DNA of 16,093 bases from Mageeibacillus sp. UBA3708 (GTDB lineage: Bacteria; Bacillota; Clostridia; Saccharofermentanales; Saccharofermentanaceae), in NCBI GenBank assembly GCA_002371375.1, contig DFIB01000229.1:1-16093 (forward strand), in the 5' to 3' direction. Shown here piece after piece: positions 13,981-16,093 of the stretch (position 1 is the first letter of the stretch; each line of letters starts with the position of its first letter). The translations under genes and the position numbers were made by a program. The notes under the pieces were generated by a model. The model was not told the origin of the DNA. It saw nothing but the letters and a program-made list of their open reading frames with translations, and made no database searches.

Positions 13981-15924
13981 ATGGCAGAACAACCAGGCAA
14001 GAACAAAGGCAATGTGTCTTACAGACCGGGGGGCGGATTTATATTCTACGCGCTCCTGCTTACTATTTTGGTTGCCTTCTCGGTAATGGTATTCGGTAAT
14101 AACTATGGCAACAGAGAGACGACAACACTCTCGGATGTCATGGGCTTTATCAACAGCGATAATTACGAGGTATCCGATGTCACGGTGAACGGGACAACGG
14201 TTACGGTCGTCTACAAGGAGCAGGGCAGCTCGATCAACAAGGAGCTTGTTCAGCAGATTCCCTCAGAATACGTGGATGATCTCGTTAATAAGCTTGAGAC
14301 GGCAAAGAATCAGGGGAAGATCAAGAATTATGACTATACCGAGCCTTTCGATTGGGGAACGCTCATCAATATTGCATTCTTCGTGGCGACACTCGTCATT
14401 GTAGTCATGGTATTCATGAGCCTGTCGCGAACTGCCAAGGACAGCAACAGCGTCTTCAGCTTCGGCAACAACAGGGCGAGACTGTCCAATCCGAACGATA
14501 TCAAGGTCGGCTTCGGCGATGTGGCAGGTGCAGATGAGGAGAAGGAGGAGCTTGCGGAAGTCGTTGATTTCCTTAAGTATCCTGCAAAGTATCAGGCGCT
14601 TGGTGCCAAGATCCCCAAGGGCGTTCTGCTCTACGGGCCTCCGGGAACAGGTAAGACGCTTCTGGCAAGGGCTGTTGCAGGTGAGGCAGGAGTTAAGTTC
14701 TTCTATATTTCAGGCTCCGACTTCGTCGAGATGCTCGTCGGTGTAGGTGCATCGCGTGTAAGAAGCCTCTTCGCCGATGCCAAGAAGGAAGCGCCCAGCG
14801 TAGTATTTATCGATGAGATCGACGCAGTGGGACGTAAGAGAGGCGCAGGGCTCGGCGGCGGACAGGACGAGAGAGAGCAGACACTGAACCAGATCCTTGT
14901 TGAGATGGACGGATTCTCTCCTAATCAGAATGTTATTGTAATTGCCGCCACCAACCGCGTGGATGTATTGGATCCCGCTCTACTGAGACCCGGAAGATTC
15001 GACAGAAGGATCATGGTCAATATGCCTGATGCAAACGGGCGTGAGGAGATTCTTAAGATCCACGCACGCAATAAGAAGCTGGCAGACGATGTCGATCTCC
15101 ATGAGATAGCTTTGTCCACAGTAGGATTTACGGGAGCCGATCTGGAGAACCTTCTCAATGAAGCTGCTCTCCTGGCCGCACGTAAGAACCTCGATAAAGT
15201 CACGATGCTCGAGATAACCGATGCGACATTCCGCGTTCAGATGGGTCCCGAGAAGAAGTCGAAAAAGCTGACTGACAAGGTCAAGAAGCTCACGGCTTAT
15301 CACGAGGCCGGCCACGCTGTGGTTCTCAAGGCAACATCTGATTTCCAGAAGGTTGACAGAGTCACGATAATTCCCGCCGGCGGTGCAGGCGGATATACGG
15401 CATATAAGCCGATCGAGGATACGGATTTCTATACTGAGAAGATGCTCCTTGACACGATCAAGATGAGTCTCGGCGGAAGAGCTGCAGAGGAAATCTTCCT
15501 CGGCGAGATCAGCACAGGTGCCGCCTCAGATCTCCAGCAGTGCAACCGCATTGCCAAGAACATGATCAAGAGGTACGGTCTGTCAGAGAAGTTTCGCAAT
15601 ATGGTCTTCGGTGACGATAACGACGAGGTGTTCCTCGGTTATTCGTTCGGGCAGGTCCAGGGGTACTCAGACAGCACCGCAGCTGAGATCGATGCAGAGA
15701 TCAAGAGAATAATCGACAAGTGTTATGAGGAGACCAAGCAGATCCTCCGCGACAAGAGTGCGATCGTTGAAGCTCTTGCATCACGCCTCATCGAGAAGAA
15801 TACCGTTGACGGACCGGAGTTCGAGAAGATCTACGAGTCAGGAGGAACCGACGGTCAGGACGGCGGCTCGCTTCTTGGCGGTGATCTGAACATTACAGGT
15901 AATGTTGCGCCCGGATTAGTCTGA
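13981..15924 (+). CDS. ftsH: ATP-dependent zinc metalloprotease FtsH
   Basis: This 647-residue membrane-anchored AAA+ protease degrades misassembled membrane proteins and regulatory proteins. TM1 is about 19-38, an extracytoplasmic domain lies at about 40-122, and TM2 is about 126-148. The AAA domain holds Walker A GPPGTGKT (219-226), the pore segment FVEMLVGVG (248-256), Walker B VVFIDEID (274-281) and arginine fingers R336/R339 in the SRH. The protease domain has HEAGH (441-445) and third zinc ligand D517. All catalytic residues are present and the length is normal. GAGG is six bases before the ATG at 13981, and the gap to hpt is three bases. A strong terminator follows 24 bases after the stop, so this is the last gene of the operon. 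Confidence 0.97.
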   Translation: MAEQPGKNKGNVSYRPGGGFIFYALLLTILVAFSVMVFGNNYGNRETTTLSDVMGFINSDNYEVSDVTVNGTTVTVVYKEQGSSINKELVQQIPSEYVDDLVNKLETAKNQGKIKNYDYTEPFDWGTLINIAFFVATLVIVVMVFMSLSRTAKDSNSVFSFGNNRARLSNPNDIKVGFGDVAGADEEKEELAEVVDFLKYPAKYQALGAKIPKGVLLYGPPGTGKTLLARAVAGEAGVKFFYISGSDFVEMLVGVGASRVRSLFADAKKEAPSVVFIDEIDAVGRKRGAGLGGGQDEREQTLNQILVEMDGFSPNQNVIVIAATNRVDVLDPALLRPGRFDRRIMVNMPDANGREEILKIHARNKKLADDVDLHEIALSTVGFTGADLENLLNEAALLAARKNLDKVTMLEITDATFRVQMGPEKKSKKLTDKVKKLTAYHEAGHAVVLKATSDFQKVDRVTIIPAGGAGGYTAYKPIEDTDFYTEKMLLDTIKMSLGGRAAEEIFLGEISTGAASDLQQCNRIAKNMIKRYGLSEKFRNMVFGDDNDEVFLGYSFGQVQGYSDSTAAEIDAEIKRIIDKCYEETKQILRDKSAIVEALASRLIEKNTVDGPEFEKIYESGGTDGQDGGSLLGGDLNITGNVAPGLV

Positions 15925-15948
15925 TAAGTGTTTTGCAGATGAGTTAAC

Positions 15949-15983
15949 AAAGCCCGCGGAGTATAAGATCTGCGGGCTTTATT
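15949..15983 (+). terminator. Intrinsic terminator after ftsH
   Basis: An 11-bp stem pairs 15949-15959 (AAAGCCCGCGG) with 15970-15980 (CTGCGGGCTTT), with one G-T wobble and a 10-base loop, followed by ATT after the TTT of the stem. It closes the plus-strand operon. The A-run and T-run mirror each other, so it may also work for transcripts entering from the right. Confidence 0.92.
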
Positions 15984-15998
15984 ACCGGTGAGTCAAGT

Positions 15999-16017
15999 CT
16001 CCCGGGAATACCCGGAG
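15999..16017. other. Short bulged GC-rich hairpin after the ftsH terminator
   Basis: CTCC (15999-16002) pairs with GGAG (16014-16017) and GGG (16004-16006) pairs with CCC (16011-16013), with one bulged C and an AATA loop. No T-run follows on either strand, so it is not a standard terminator. Its role is unknown. The remaining bases up to 16073 show no gene. Confidence 0.35.
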
Positions 16018-16073
16018 TGACCATCAAACTTGTTTCCGCAAGATTTTACGATTTTTCCGAGAAATTTGTTACA

Positions 16074-16093
16074 GGAACATTTAGTCTGCGTGC
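16074..16093 (-). repeat. 20-base repeat, right copy (inverted relative to 241-260)
   Basis: The last 20 bases of the window are the exact reverse complement of 241-260. The match runs to the window edge, so the right copy probably continues outside and may include the same CTGCG palindromic core. Like the left copy it lies in a spacer after an intrinsic terminator. Confidence 0.85.

Overview
The window looks like a chromosomal segment of a Gram-positive Clostridia-type (Firmicutes) bacterium. The support is the gene set and order (rpsF-ssb-rpsR, rplI-dnaB, tilS-hpt-ftsH), strong Shine-Dalgarno sites (GGAGG-like), a zinc-binding form of ribosomal protein S18, and a large secreted protein with InlB-type repeats and a C-terminal region of a style seen in gut and rumen Clostridia. 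Genus cannot be fixed from the sequence.

Layout. Positions 1-63 hold the 3' end of a tRNA gene (probably tRNA-Asn, cut by the window edge) and its intrinsic terminator. Positions 64-439 are non-coding. They carry an imperfect tandem repeat with a palindromic core, plus a 20-base word that recurs, inverted, as the last 20 bases of the window. Positions 440-8480 are all on the minus strand. Read in transcription order, there is first a three-gene ABC-2 export operon (permease, ATPase, and a permease fused to a CPBP intramembrane protease), all overlapping. A 1256-residue secreted protein with its own promoter and terminator follows. It is built of a signal peptide, acidic linker, glycine-rich beta-helix-like repeats, a Cys/His patch, four InlB-like repeats and an unassigned C-terminal region.

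Positions 8481-8768 are a divergent promoter region. It contains a promoter for each direction, an inverted repeat over the ABC promoter that could be an operator, and an rpsF leader RNA that resembles the S6:S18 binding site of 16S rRNA.

Positions 8769-15924 are on the plus strand: rpsF-ssb-rpsR, an intrinsic terminator, then rplI-dnaB-tilS-hpt-ftsH with gaps of only 3-4 bases, closed by a strong terminator. These genes cover translation (S6, S18, L9), DNA replication and repair (SSB, DnaB), tRNA-Ile decoding (TilS), purine salvage (Hpt) and membrane protein quality control (FtsH). The direct junction of the dnaB block to the tilS-hpt-ftsH block is the main point of interest in this otherwise conserved core. 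No mobile element, CRISPR array or defence system is visible. The most unusual items are the inverted repeat at both ends of the window, the paralogous permease pair with a fused protease, and the modular secreted protein.
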